Origin: Streptacidiphilus rugosus AM-16
GTDB taxonomy: Bacteria; Actinomycetota; Actinomycetes; Streptomycetales; Streptomycetaceae
Direction: 5' to 3'
Length of the DNA: 64,000 bases
NCBI RefSeq assembly: GCF_000744655.1
Contig: NZ_JQMJ01000004.1
Location: forward strand, 1,612,001 to 1,676,000
Part shown: positions 38,171 to 46,544 of the stretch, in pieces
How the letters are laid out: the number at the start of each line of letters is the position of its first letter
How positions within the stretch are numbered: position 1 is the first letter of the stretch
The notes under the pieces: generated by a model
The model's input: only the letters and a program-made list of their open reading frames with translations
Told to the model about the DNA's origin: nothing
The model's database searches: none
Program-made: the position numbers and the translations under genes

Positions 38171-38749
38171 ATGCATCCGCAGATCGAACGGCTGACGGCG
38201 ATGATGACGCCGCCGCCGATACGTCCCGCCCCCACACCCTGGCACCTTGCGCCGGCGGAGGTCGGTTTCCAGTTCCCTGACGACTACCGGGATTTCGCGG
38301 ACCTCTACGGCTGTGGGCGGATCAACGATCAGCTGCTGATCTGGACCCCCAGCCTCACGTTGGACCGGGTTCACGAAGGCGACGGGCGCAGGGGATTCGC
38401 GAGCCTGGCGTCGGGCGCGCCCTCCGGGATGAGCGACTACTTCGCCGAACTGCACGAGGACGAACCGGACGAGAATCCGTACCCCATGTATCCCGACAAG
38501 GGTGGGCTCCTCGCCTGGGGCAACGACTACTCCGCGAACCACTTCTTCTGGCTCACCGGCGATCCGGACCCGGGTGCGTGGCCGATCATCGCCTGGAACC
38601 GATCGGGCTACTGGTTCCGCTTCGAAGGCGGCTTCGGCGACTTCCTCGTCGCGAACCTGACGGGCGAGTACCCCGAGGCGACGTGGATCGTCGGGGATGA
38701 GCGTCCCCCGACGTGGGAGATCCTTGGAGACTGGTCCAGGGACTACTGA
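38171..38749 (+). CDS. SMI1/KNR4 family protein
   Basis: 192-aa SUKH-superfamily protein: PAEVGFQFPDDYRDFADLYGCGRI, GGLLAWGNDYSANHFFWLTGDPDPGAWPIIAWNR and the closing WEILGDWSRDY are family-typical. Resembles the gene at 9416 in the GGLL-WG and W-x(3)-AWN blocks. TAGCTT (38159-38164) ends 6 nt before the ATG. Such proteins often neutralise toxins; it is convergent (24-bp gap) with a helical-repeat protein and close to an integrase remnant, an accessory context. Confidence 0.87.
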   Translation: MHPQIERLTAMMTPPPIRPAPTPWHLAPAEVGFQFPDDYRDFADLYGCGRINDQLLIWTPSLTLDRVHEGDGRRGFASLASGAPSGMSDYFAELHEDEPDENPYPMYPDKGGLLAWGNDYSANHFFWLTGDPDPGAWPIIAWNRSGYWFRFEGGFGDFLVANLTGEYPEATWIVGDERPPTWEILGDWSRDY

Positions 38750-38773
38750 TCCGGGAGATCGGGGTCGGCACGC

Positions 38774-39514
38774 TCAGAAGAGTGCTTCCTCGTTCCAGTC
38801 ACCGGCCCACGGCATGGTGCCGTCGGACATTGCTGCGCATTCGGCCCGCCATGCGGCCTCGTGGCGCTCGCGTAGCTCGGCGATGTCCTCGCCCCATGCC
38901 TCCAGAGCTCTGAGTGCTTCGACGCGGTAGCGAGTTCTCGTGCTGGCCGCGAGTTCGCTCCTGACCCTGTCGGCGACCGGCGAGCGCTGTTCGGCGAGCT
39001 CGGGATCAAGAAGCATTGTGGCAGCAGCAGCCAGTGCAGCCTCGCGAACCGTCGGGTCACGCTCGTCCATGAAGCGGCTCACGTCCTTGAGAAGTGACGG
39101 CAGGACCGCTCGCACTGCTGCCAGGTCAGCCTCGTCACCGGAATTCCATGCCAGCGCGTCCGCGACACTGCCCAGCCAGTCCAGCAACTCCGCCCGCAGA
39201 CACCGCTCCTCGGCGTAGAAGAGGCCGCGAGCCTCCGTGCGCACGTCCGCGAGGACGGCCGCCACGACCAGCGCTGCCGCCGCAGTCGACCCGTAGACCG
39301 TGTTCTGGTGAAGCACCAACGAGGACAGGTCGCGCAGCGCCCGACGCCGAGCGTCGAAGTCACCGGCCAGCAGCCGCACCAGGATCTCCTCCGTGCGAGC
39401 TGCCTCCGGCTCATCCGGGCAGGCATGATCCAGCGCGGCCCAATCCGTGCCGGCCATCAGAATCTGCGCCTCGGGCGGCAGGGACGATCCGAGGTAGTTG
39501 GGCGTATCGCTCAC
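38774..39514 (-). CDS. HEAT/ARM-like helical-repeat protein
   Basis: 246-aa all-helical protein with repeated helix pairs (DFDARRRALRDLSSLVLHQ, AVRAVLPSLLKDVSRFMDERDPTVREAALAAAATML, RYRVEALRALEAWGED), consistent with HEAT-like repeats. GTG start gives MSDTPNYLGSSLPPEAQI. CACACT lies 6 nt upstream of the start and no Shine-Dalgarno is seen. Similar proteins are scattered in Streptomyces near SMI1/KNR4 genes and are often annotated as immunity-like; function here unproven. Confidence 0.75.
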   Translation of the reverse strand: MSDTPNYLGSSLPPEAQILMAGTDWAALDHACPDEPEAARTEEILVRLLAGDFDARRRALRDLSSLVLHQNTVYGSTAAAALVVAAVLADVRTEARGLFYAEERCLRAELLDWLGSVADALAWNSGDEADLAAVRAVLPSLLKDVSRFMDERDPTVREAALAAAATMLLDPELAEQRSPVADRVRSELAASTRTRYRVEALRALEAWGEDIAELRERHEAAWRAECAAMSDGTMPWAGDWNEEALF

Positions 39515-39694
39515 ACGAGGAGTGTGGCGTGGTGTGCCGCCGATGCCGCCGGCAGGGCTCAGGCCGAGCGGTGGCCCCCTCCTCGATCGGCCGGCTCTGC
39601 CGCACCCCCGGACGGGCCGCGGGTGACGCCCAGGCTGCTGTTCGACACCCGGGCCGGGGCCGCACCGGACCGGAGCAAGTCCCATACGTGCCTC

Positions 39695-39876
39695 TGGCCT
39701 CCAGCACTTCGCGCGGCCGGCGTAGACGCCGGCCGCGCGAATGGGATGTCTGTACTGAGGCACTTCTACGCCTCGGTGCTGCTCGACGCTGGGGAGAGCA
39801 TCAGGGCGTTGGCTGAGGATCCGGGGGCACGACGACCCGGGCTTCACGCTCCGGACGTACGCCCACCAGATGCCCA
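39695..39876 (+). pseudogene. Decayed tyrosine recombinase (phage-type integrase) C-terminus
   Basis: Fragment of an integrase catalytic domain. PALRAAGVDAGR-NGM-VLRHFYASVLLDAGES is the box II region (Arg-His), in the frame of 39695. After a 1-nt shift near 39820 the +1 frame continues GHDDPGFTLRTYAHQMP with the catalytic Tyr. Everything upstream of the W/PALRAAG segment and after the Tyr is missing or degenerate. It documents past integration of a mobile element; no att repeat or cargo boundary was found. Confidence 0.75.
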
Positions 39877-39894
39877 GGAGTGGCTGTGGCCGGC

Positions 39895-40677
39895 TCAGTA
39901 CCAGCTGTTCTGCTGCCAGAAGGCCCAAGCGGCGTTGGGGCTGCCGTAGGTGGAGTTCATGTAGTCCAGGGCCCAGCGGATCTGGGTCGCCGGGTTGGTC
40001 TGCCAGTCGGCGCCGGCCGAGGCCATCTTGGAGCCGGGGAGGGCCTGGGCGAGGCCGTAGGCGCCGGAGGAGGGGTTGGTGGCGGTGACGTCCCAGCCGC
40101 TCTCGTGGGAGATGATCTGGTCGAAGGAGGCCAGCTGGTCCGCCGGGACGATCTGCGCGGCGATGTCCTGCGGGCTGCCACTGAGGGTGGCGCGCTGCTG
40201 CGAGCGGTTGGCGGCGGCGGCCGCGTCCGCGGCGGCGCGGTCGGCGGCGGCCTTGTCGGCAGCGGCCTTGTCCGCGGCGGCCTTCTGAGCGGCGGCACGG
40301 TCGGCGGCGGCCTTCTGCTCGGCGGCCTTCGCGGCAGCGGCCTTGTCCGCGGCCGCCCTGGCAGCGGCAGCCTTCGCGGCGGCGGCCTTCTGCTCGGCGG
40401 CCTTGGCGGCGGCGGCCTTGGCAGCCGCGGCCTTCGCGGCAGCGGCCTTGTTGGCGGCGGCCTGCTGGGCGGCCGCGGCCTCCTGCTGGGCCTGCGCGCT
40501 CGCGCTGGCGACGGCGGCCTTGGCGTTGGGCTCGGCGACCGAGCTGCTCGCCGAGTTGCCCGGAACGGCGACGGCGACGGTGGCCGCGAGGCCGACAGCG
40601 GCGACGGAGGAGGCGATCGCGATCCCGCGCTTGCGGAGACTGATCTTGCGCAGGTTGATGGAAGGCATGGACGGCAT
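39895..40677 (-). CDS. Secreted lysozyme/transglycosylase-like protein with Ala-rich helix
   Basis: 260 aa. Signal peptide at residues ~15-40 (RKRGIAIASSVAAVGLAATVAVAV). Residues ~50-155 are a near-continuous array of A/K/E/Q/D/R motifs (KAAAAKAA, KAAEQKAA, DRAAADAA), predicted to form a long helix or coiled coil spacer. The C-terminal ~85 residues are a lysozyme-like SLT domain: FDQIISHESGWDVTATNPSSGAYGLAQALPGSKM with the catalytic Glu, ending WQTNPATQIRWALDYMNSTYGSPNAAWAFWQQNSWY. Likely wall-acting, like Rpf-adjacent lytic proteins of actinomycetes. Start at 40677; 40668 is an alternative. Confidence 0.88.
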   Translation of the reverse strand: MPSMPSINLRKISLRKRGIAIASSVAAVGLAATVAVAVPGNSASSSVAEPNAKAAVASASAQAQQEAAAAQQAAANKAAAAKAAAAKAAAAKAAEQKAAAAKAAAARAAADKAAAAKAAEQKAAADRAAAQKAAADKAAADKAAADRAAADAAAAANRSQQRATLSGSPQDIAAQIVPADQLASFDQIISHESGWDVTATNPSSGAYGLAQALPGSKMASAGADWQTNPATQIRWALDYMNSTYGSPNAAWAFWQQNSWY

Positions 40678-41185
40678 GGAAGAAGCTCTCAATCGGTTGG
40701 CTGGGCAGCCGGCCGACGTCGTCCGCAGCACGTGACAGGTGCGCTGCGGAGTCGGACGGCGCCAGTGGCACGCCGGTTTCGGGCTGGTGCCGGACTGCGG
40801 GCGGACCCTGCGATCGCAAGGCCGCAATGACGACATCGCCATTGATAACAAGCCCGCTCGGGCCGGATCAAAGAGGCTTCTACTACCCGGCTCCGTAGTG
40901 GAACGGCGTTCGCGGCGGCCTCGCTCGGGACGTCCCGCCGTCCGCCCGCGGCGCGTCACCCGGGGAGACCAAGATCGTGCAGATCGCGTAAGGCCTGAGT
41001 GAAGCCCGGGGCGCACCTCTTCGCCGAAAGCGACGATCGCCCCGTCCGCTCGGACGAGGCGATCGCGAAAGCCCGCAAAAGATCAACTATCGACCATCGT
41101 AGAGAGAAAAGACCGTGTGGCGCGGCTCACAGGCACGTCACCCCGGGCCACAGGACGACCACCGGGCGTCGCCGCCCGGCGCGGC
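40678..41185. other. 508-bp intergenic region
   Basis: Between the lysozyme-like and LapA-like genes. No convincing ORF. It is the 5' region of the secreted wall protein, where c-di-AMP (ydaO-type) riboswitches often occur in Streptomyces, but the conserved ydaO segments were not found. Contains an AT-richer tract at 41075-41110 that may hold a promoter. Confidence 0.4.
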
Positions 41186-41437
41186 TCACCGACGGCTGTC
41201 CCGGTACCTCCTGCCGAACCAGCCGAGCACCACGCCCACCAGCAGCATCACCGCGAGCATCACCCACATCGGCATGGTCACGGTGGACAGGCCCCACAGG
41301 TGGATCTTCACGTCCGCGGTGTTCATCAGGATGAACCAGACGGCCAGGACGGCGAGCACCACGCCGGTCGCCAACCGCGGCGTGACCGTGACGCCGCCGA
41401 TCTTCCGTTCCTTCGTGCCGCCCGAGGTCTTCGCCAT
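41186..41437 (-). CDS. LapA-domain (DUF1049-like) small membrane protein
   Basis: 83 aa. Two TM helices (VVLAVLAVWFILMNTADVKIHLWG and MWVMLAVMLLVGVVLGWFGRR) with the LapA-type pattern N-x(5)-V-x(3)-LWG between them. GGAGA precedes the ATG. In Gram-negative bacteria LapA relates to LPS assembly; in actinobacteria the role of these proteins is unknown. Confidence 0.85.
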   Translation of the reverse strand: MAKTSGGTKERKIGGVTVTPRLATGVVLAVLAVWFILMNTADVKIHLWGLSTVTMPMWVMLAVMLLVGVVLGWFGRRYRDSRR

Positions 41438-41552
41438 GGCACCAGTCTCCGCTCGGCGGCGCCGCCACGCGCGGCCGGAGCAGGCCGAAGACGCCGAAAG
41501 GGGGGTACGGGGACGGGTCCCCGCACCCCCCTTTCAGGGAGAGCGATCCGCG

Positions 41553-42437
41553 TCAGCGCTCGGTCAGCCTGGCGGTCACGCCGAGCAGCAGCAGGACGCG
41601 CGCCCGCTCCAGGTCGTCGAGCGGCTCCAGCAGGCGGGTCTGGACCTCGGAGACGCCCGGGGCCACCTCCTCCAGCAGGCGCGCGCCGGCCGGTGCCAGC
41701 GCCAGCAGGTTGCGGCGGCCGTCCGAGGGGTCGCGGCGGCGCAGCACCAGGCCGCGCCGGACCAGGCGGCTGATCAGCTCCGCCATGGTGGCCTTGTCCA
41801 GCGAGGTGCGCTCGCCGACGGTCCGCTGGTCGATGTCGGGCTCGTCGGCCAGCGCGTCCAGCACGGCGTGCTGGGGCGCGGTGAGCTCACCGGCGACGAG
41901 TTCCGCCCAGAGCCGGGTGTGGACCTGCTGGGAGACCCTGATCAGGTAGCCGATCACGCGCGGAGCGTCCAGCAGCGGACGGGCGTCCACCATGGTCTCC
42001 AGCGCCAGGTTCTCCATGCGGGCCATCCGGGCCAGCGCCATCATCAGCTCGGAGCGCTCGGACTCGGTCAGCGGGACCAGCAGCTCGCGCTGGACCACGG
42101 CGACTCCGACCGAGGCCTCGTTCATGACCTGCTCGCCGTGGGGCGACAGGGTGAGCAGCTTGCGACGGCCGTCGGCCGGGTCCCGACGGCGCAGCACCAG
42201 GCCGCGCCGGACCAGTCGGCCGACCATCTCGGCCATGGTCGCCTTGTCCAGGGAGGCGCGCTCGCCCACCGTGCGCTGGTCCGCGCCCGGCTCCAGGGCC
42301 AGGGCGATCAGCGCGGCGTACTGCGGCGCGGTCAGCTCGGCTCCGACGTGCTCGGTCCACAGCCGGGTGTGGACCTGCTGGGCTATGCGGATCAGCTGCC
42401 CTGGCGACTGGGACAAGCGGATCGGCGTACCCGTCAT
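41553..42437 (-). CDS. Tandem-MarR regulator (two complete MarR domains)
   Basis: 294 aa holding two full MarR domains. Both contain the run LI+-x-QQVHTRLW...TAPQ-A-L-AL, DQRTVGER-SLDKATMAE-+-RLVRRGLVLRRRDP-DGRR; domain 1 spans ~10-150, domain 2 ~158-290. Near-identical recognition-helix/wing segments show recent internal duplication. A single chain could act as a pseudo-dimer. Start at 42437 follows GGGGGATATC; 42458 is an alternative. MarR proteins sense aromatic or oxidative signals. Between this gene and the TetR gene at 42688 lie 250 bp with AT-rich sequence (42565-42620). Confidence 0.9.
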   Translation of the reverse strand: MTGTPIRLSQSPGQLIRIAQQVHTRLWTEHVGAELTAPQYAALIALALEPGADQRTVGERASLDKATMAEMVGRLVRRGLVLRRRDPADGRRKLLTLSPHGEQVMNEASVGVAVVQRELLVPLTESERSELMMALARMARMENLALETMVDARPLLDAPRVIGYLIRVSQQVHTRLWAELVAGELTAPQHAVLDALADEPDIDQRTVGERTSLDKATMAELISRLVRRGLVLRRRDPSDGRRNLLALAPAGARLLEEVAPGVSEVQTRLLEPLDDLERARVLLLLGVTARLTER

Positions 42438-42687
42438 GTCGATATCCCCCAGCACCATAGGACCGTCCTGATGTGTTCCACCGACACTGCAGCCCTGTGG
42501 GTGGGCGCGTTCGGATTCGAATCGGCGCGACCGTGGGCAGGTACCGTGTGGGGGTCCTGTGTACGGAATAATTCGGCCGGACAGCCTGCGGCTGCTGGCG
42601 GACACTATACAAACCAGACAGACCAGAGCGACATGCCCCAGAGAGCTGCGATCCAATCGTGATCCGACCCGGTCGTGTGTGGTCGAC

Positions 42688-43278
42688 TCAGATCGGTTGC
42701 AGCCCCCGGAGCAAAAGGTCGGCAAAGGCTGCGCCGATCGCCTCGGGCGCGAGCTCGCCGTCCGCGTGGTACCAACTGCCCAGATGGTGGACCCCGCCGA
42801 AGAACTGATGGGTCACCAGATCGGCCGCGACGTCGTCGCGGAAGTCGCCCCGGGCCTGCCCCTCCTCGATCAGCGCGCGGAAGCGCTCGTGATAGCGCCG
42901 GCGGTCCGCCCGCACCTGGGCCAGACGGTCGGCCGGGAGCATGTGCATCGAGCGCCAGGAGACCATCGCGTCGTCCAGGTGCTCCAGCGTGCTCACCACG
43001 ACGTCCGCCGCCGCGGCGCGCAGCCGCTCGGCCGCGGAGCCCGGCCCCTCCGCGATGTCCGCCAGCCGCGCCGACTGCACCAGCAGCAGCCGGGTGTAGA
43101 TCTGCTGGAGCAGGTCGTCCTTGGAGGCGTAGTAGTGGTACATCGCGCCCTTGGTGACGCCGGCCAGCTCGACGATGTCCTGCACCGAGGTCGGCGCGAA
43201 GCCCCGCTCGGCGAACAGGCGGCTGGCGGCGGCGAGCAGCCGCTCCTGGACGGGGACCGCGATGTCGACCCTGGGCAT
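42688..43278 (-). CDS. TetR-family regulator of acyl-CoA operon
   Basis: 196 aa. N-terminal [48 protein letters not shown]. Helix-bundle ligand domain follows, with [24 protein letters not shown] near the end, as in TetR repressors of lipid/acyl-CoA genes (KstR2-like). GGGGAGGAC ribosome-binding site. Divergent from the kinase/ACAD operon over an operator-like palindrome, so it probably represses that operon in response to an acyl-CoA. Confidence 0.92.
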   Translation of the reverse strand: MPRVDIAVPVQERLLAAASRLFAERGFAPTSVQDIVELAGVTKGAMYHYYASKDDLLQQIYTRLLLVQSARLADIAEGPGSAAERLRAAAADVVVSTLEHLDDAMVSWRSMHMLPADRLAQVRADRRRYHERFRALIEEGQARGDFRDDVAADLVTHQFFGGVHHLGSWYHADGELAPEAIGAAFADLLLRGLQPI

Positions 43279-43357
43279 CGGCGTCCTCCCCTTCTACTGG
43301 TGCGGTGCTTCACTGCGGCGGCAGTGCCGTCAAGGTGTCGCGAGCCACTCTAGCCGA

Positions 43358-43377
43358 CATACCTACTAGTCGGTATG
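43358..43377. promoter_or_regulatory. TetR operator candidate of the APH-ACAD operon
   Basis: CATACC-TACTAGTC-GGTATG: 20-bp near-perfect palindrome (two mismatches) with an ACTAGT core, resembling sites used by TetR repressors of fatty-acid genes. It overlaps the ATG at 43375 and ends 9 nt before the ATG at 43387. Confidence 0.7.
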
Positions 43378-43386
43378 GTGGCGCTC

Positions 43387-44403
43387 ATGAGCACTCAGAC
43401 GCCCCCCGGGCTGGATCTGGACCGGCTTCGCGAACGCCTCGGGACGGGCCCGCTGACGGCCGAGCTGATCTCCGGCGGCAAGTCCAATCTGACCTACCGG
43501 CTCACCGACGGCAAGCACCGCTGGGTACTGCGCCGCCCGCCGCTCGGACACGTGCTCGCCACCGCGCACGACATGGGCCGCGAGCACCGCGTCATCGCGG
43601 CGCTGGCGGGCACGGCGGTCCCGGTCCCCCGGGTGCACCTGCTCTGCGCGGACGACGAGGTGCTCGGCGCTCCCTTCTATCTGATGGACGAGGTCGCCGG
43701 CACGGTCTACCGCACCGCCGAGGACGCCGCGGGGCTGGGCCCCGAGCGCGCCCGCGCCCTCTCCTTCCGGCTGATCGACGTGCTGGCCGAGCTGCACGCC
43801 GTGGATCCGGCGGACGTGGGCCTGGCGGACTTCGGGCGGCCCGAGGGCTATCTGGAGCGGCAGGTCTCCCGCTGGCACCGCCAGGCCGAGGGCTCCCGCA
43901 GCCGCGAGATCCCGGGCCTGGACGAGCTGCAGCAGCGCCTGAGCGAGGGCGTCCCCGCGAGCCAGCGGGCCACGATCGTGCACGGCGACTACCGTCTGGA
44001 CAACACCATCGCGGCCGACGACGACTCGATCGCCGCCGTCCTGGACTGGGAGATGGCGACGCTCGGCGATCCGCTCGCGGACCTCGGCCTGATGAAGGTG
44101 TACTGGGACATCGCCGGCCGCATGCCCGGCAACCCGGTCGCCGGAGCGGTCAGCCCGGAGCTCGGCTTCCCCGCGATGGCCGAGCTGGTCGACCGCTACG
44201 CCGCCACGACCGGCCTCGACGTCACCCCCCTCCCCTGGTACACCGCCTTCGCGCAGTACAAGCTGGCGGTCATCGCGGAGGGCATCCACTACCGCTTCAT
44301 CCAGGGCAAGACGGTGGGCGAGGGCTTCTCCCACCTCGGCGCGATGGTGCCGCCGCTGGTCGCCCTGGCCCTGGACACCCTGACGGGAAAGGTGGCCGAC
44401 TGA
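43387..44403 (+). CDS. APH-family kinase (LvaA/ACAD10-11 N-terminal-like)
   Basis: 338-aa phosphotransferase of the aminoglycoside-phosphotransferase fold. Catalytic loop [10 protein letters not shown] and metal-binding [17 protein letters not shown] are canonical. The N-lobe [15 protein letters not shown] and [10 protein letters not shown] match the subgroup paired with acyl-CoA dehydrogenases rather than drug-resistance kinases. Its stop overlaps the ACAD start (TGATG), so the two are co-translated. Homologous kinases (LvaA in Pseudomonas; APH part of eukaryotic ACAD10/11) phosphorylate 4-hydroxyacyl-CoA. Start at 43387 preferred to the ATG at 43375, which lies in the operator. Confidence 0.9.
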   Translation: MSTQTPPGLDLDRLRERLGTGPLTAELISGGKSNLTYRLTDGKHRWVLRRPPLGHVLATAHDMGREHRVIAALAGTAVPVPRVHLLCADDEVLGAPFYLMDEVAGTVYRTAEDAAGLGPERARALSFRLIDVLAELHAVDPADVGLADFGRPEGYLERQVSRWHRQAEGSRSREIPGLDELQQRLSEGVPASQRATIVHGDYRLDNTIAADDDSIAAVLDWEMATLGDPLADLGLMKVYWDIAGRMPGNPVAGAVSPELGFPAMAELVDRYAATTGLDVTPLPWYTAFAQYKLAVIAEGIHYRFIQGKTVGEGFSHLGAMVPPLVALALDTLTGKVAD

Positions 44404-45617
44404 TGGACTTCCGCTACGACGAGCGCACACTGGAGCTGCAGCAGCGCCTGCTGGCCTTCATGGACGAGTGCGTCTACCCGGCCGAGCCGGTCGCCGCCCG
44501 GCAACTGCGCGAGGCCGCGGACATCTGGGAGCGGCCCGCCGTGATGGCGGAGCTGAAGGCGGAGGCGCGCAGCCGGGGGCTGTGGAACCTCTTTCTTCCC
44601 AACGCGGAGCACGGCGCGGGGCTGACCAACCTGCAGTACGCGCCGCTGGCGGAGATCACCGGCCGCAGCCCGCACCTGGCGCCGGAGGCGCTGAACTGCG
44701 CCGCGCCGGACACCGGCAACATGGAGGTGCTGGCCGAGTTCGGCACCCCCGAGCAGCAGAAGCGCTGGCTGACCCCTCTCCTCGAGGGCGAGATCCGCTC
44801 CGCCTTCTGCATGACCGAACCCGAGGTCGCCTCCTCCGACGCCGCGAACATCGCGACCAGGATCGAGCGCGACGGCGACAGCTACGTGATCAACGGCCGC
44901 AAGTGGTGGTCCTCCGGGGCGATGAGCCCGGCATGCGAGATCTTCGTCGTGATGGGCCGCACCGACCCTGACGCGCCCAAGCACCAGCAGCAGAGCATGA
45001 TCCTGGTCCCGCGCGACACCCCGGGCGTCGACGTGCAGCGCGGCATGGAGGTCTTCGGCTACACCGACGGCGCCCACGGCGGCCACGCGGAGATCGTCTT
45101 CACCGACGTCCGCGTCCCGGCGGAGAACCTCATCGCCGGCGAGGGCCTCGGCTTCGCCATCGCCCAGGCCCGCCTCGGACCGGGCCGCATCCACCACTGC
45201 ATGCGCCTGATCGGCATGGCCGAGCGCGCCGTGGAGCTGATGTGCCGCCGCGCCGTCGCCCGCAACGCCTTCGGCAAGCCGCTGGCCGAGCAGGGCGTGG
45301 TGCAGGAGTGGATCGCCGAGTCGCGGGTGAGGATCGAGCAGTTGCGGCTGCTGGTGCTGAAGACTGCCTGGTTGATGGACACCGTCGGCAACAAGGGCGC
45401 GCACACCGAGATCCAGGCCATCAAGATCGCCACCCCGGCGACGGTGGAGTGGATCCTGGACAAGGCGATCCAGACCCACGGCGCGGGCGGCATCTCCCAG
45501 GACTTCCCGCTCGCCCACCTCTGGGCGCAGGCGCGGACGCTGCGCTTCGCCGACGGACCGGACGAGGTCCACAAGCGGTCGCTGGCGCGCCGCGAACTCA
45601 AGCCCTACCTCGCATAA
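44403..45617 (+). CDS. Acyl-CoA dehydrogenase (ACAD10/11-, LvaC-like)
   Basis: 404-aa flavoprotein of the ACAD superfamily. FAD/substrate motifs: [56 protein letters not shown], and the C-terminal [40 protein letters not shown]. The RKWWSSGA form is typical of the ACAD11/CaiA-like branch. Start ATG overlaps the kinase stop by one base. Together with the kinase it may remove the phosphate and rearrange the 4-hydroxyacyl-CoA toward the 3-hydroxy form, by analogy with LvaA/LvaC. Confidence 0.93.
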   Translation: MDFRYDERTLELQQRLLAFMDECVYPAEPVAARQLREAADIWERPAVMAELKAEARSRGLWNLFLPNAEHGAGLTNLQYAPLAEITGRSPHLAPEALNCAAPDTGNMEVLAEFGTPEQQKRWLTPLLEGEIRSAFCMTEPEVASSDAANIATRIERDGDSYVINGRKWWSSGAMSPACEIFVVMGRTDPDAPKHQQQSMILVPRDTPGVDVQRGMEVFGYTDGAHGGHAEIVFTDVRVPAENLIAGEGLGFAIAQARLGPGRIHHCMRLIGMAERAVELMCRRAVARNAFGKPLAEQGVVQEWIAESRVRIEQLRLLVLKTAWLMDTVGNKGAHTEIQAIKIATPATVEWILDKAIQTHGAGGISQDFPLAHLWAQARTLRFADGPDEVHKRSLARRELKPYLA

Positions 45618-45651
45618 CCCTCACCCACACACCCTCAGGAGAAGGCACCTC

Positions 45652-46410
45652 ATGACCGAGCAGAACCGCGTCGCCATCGTCACCGGAGCCGCGCGCGGCA
45701 TCGGCGCCGCCACCGCGATCCGTCTGGCCGCGGACGGCTTCGCCGTCGCGGTGATCGACCTGGAGGAGGCGGCCGGCAAGGACACCGTCGAGAAGATCAC
45801 CGCCGCCGGTGGCCGCGCGATCGCCGTCGGCGCCGACGTCAGCAACGGCGAGCAGGTCGCCGCGGCGGTCGAGCGGGTCGCGGCGGAGCTGGGCGCGCCG
45901 ACCGTGCTGGTGAACAACGCCGGCGTGCTGCGGGACAACCTGCTGTTCAAGATGTCCGAGTCGGACTGGGACACCGTCATGAACGTGCACCTGAAGGGCG
46001 CGTTCCTGATGTCCAAGGCCTGCCAGAAGCACATGGTCGACGCCGGTTACGGACGCATCGTCAACCTGTCGTCCTCGTCGGCGCTGGGCAACCGTGGCCA
46101 GGCGAACTACTCGGCCGCGAAGGCGGGTCTGCAGGGCTTCACGAAGACGCTGGCCAAGGAGCTGGGCAAGTTCGGCGTGACCGCGAACGCGGTGGCCCCG
46201 GGATTCATCGCCACGGACATGACCGCGGCGACGGCGGAGCGGGTCGGCATGGGCTTCGAGGAGTTCAAGACGGCCGCGGCCAGCATGATTCCGGTGAACC
46301 GGGTGGGCGTTCCCGAGGACATCGCGCACACGGTCTCGTTCCTGGTGAGCGAGGGCGCGGGCTTTGTCTCCGGCCAGGTGGTCTACGTCGCCGGCGGCCC
46401 GCTGGACTAG
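45652..46410 (+). CDS. SDR, FabG-like 3-oxoacyl reductase/dehydrogenase
   Basis: 252 aa. TGAARGIG cofactor loop, NNAGVLRDNLLFKM, catalytic Ser plus YSAAKAG, and FVSGQVVYVAGG close. Relatives act on 3-oxoacyl-ACP/CoA or 3-hydroxyacyl-CoA. It sits 34 bp after the ACAD gene with AGGAGAAGG, so it is the third gene of the operon and occupies the position of an LvaD-type dehydrogenase. Confidence 0.92.
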   Translation: MTEQNRVAIVTGAARGIGAATAIRLAADGFAVAVIDLEEAAGKDTVEKITAAGGRAIAVGADVSNGEQVAAAVERVAAELGAPTVLVNNAGVLRDNLLFKMSESDWDTVMNVHLKGAFLMSKACQKHMVDAGYGRIVNLSSSSALGNRGQANYSAAKAGLQGFTKTLAKELGKFGVTANAVAPGFIATDMTAATAERVGMGFEEFKTAAASMIPVNRVGVPEDIAHTVSFLVSEGAGFVSGQVVYVAGGPLD

Positions 46411-46544
46411 GTCCTCTCCCGCCGACCTCCGCCCTGCCGCGACCCCGGCACGCGCATCCGCCGGACCGGCGGAGGTCGGCGGGCGCGGCGCATGGCTGTT
46501 CGACACGGCCCGATCCACTACCCCGCCATGGCAAGGAGCACCTC

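Noticed and set aside
40200..40520. Short repeated units resembling a CRISPR array
   Set aside because: The repeats are in-frame Ala/Lys codons of one secreted protein, with no unique spacers.
40678..41100. c-di-AMP (ydaO-type) riboswitch before the lysozyme-like gene
   Set aside because: Expected from knowledge of Streptomyces wall-hydrolase genes, but the conserved ydaO core segments could not be found in the reverse-complement sequence.
43375..43386. Earlier ATG at 43375 as start of the APH kinase
   Set aside because: It lies within the operator palindrome and adds only four residues; a leaderless start there cannot be excluded but is less likely.
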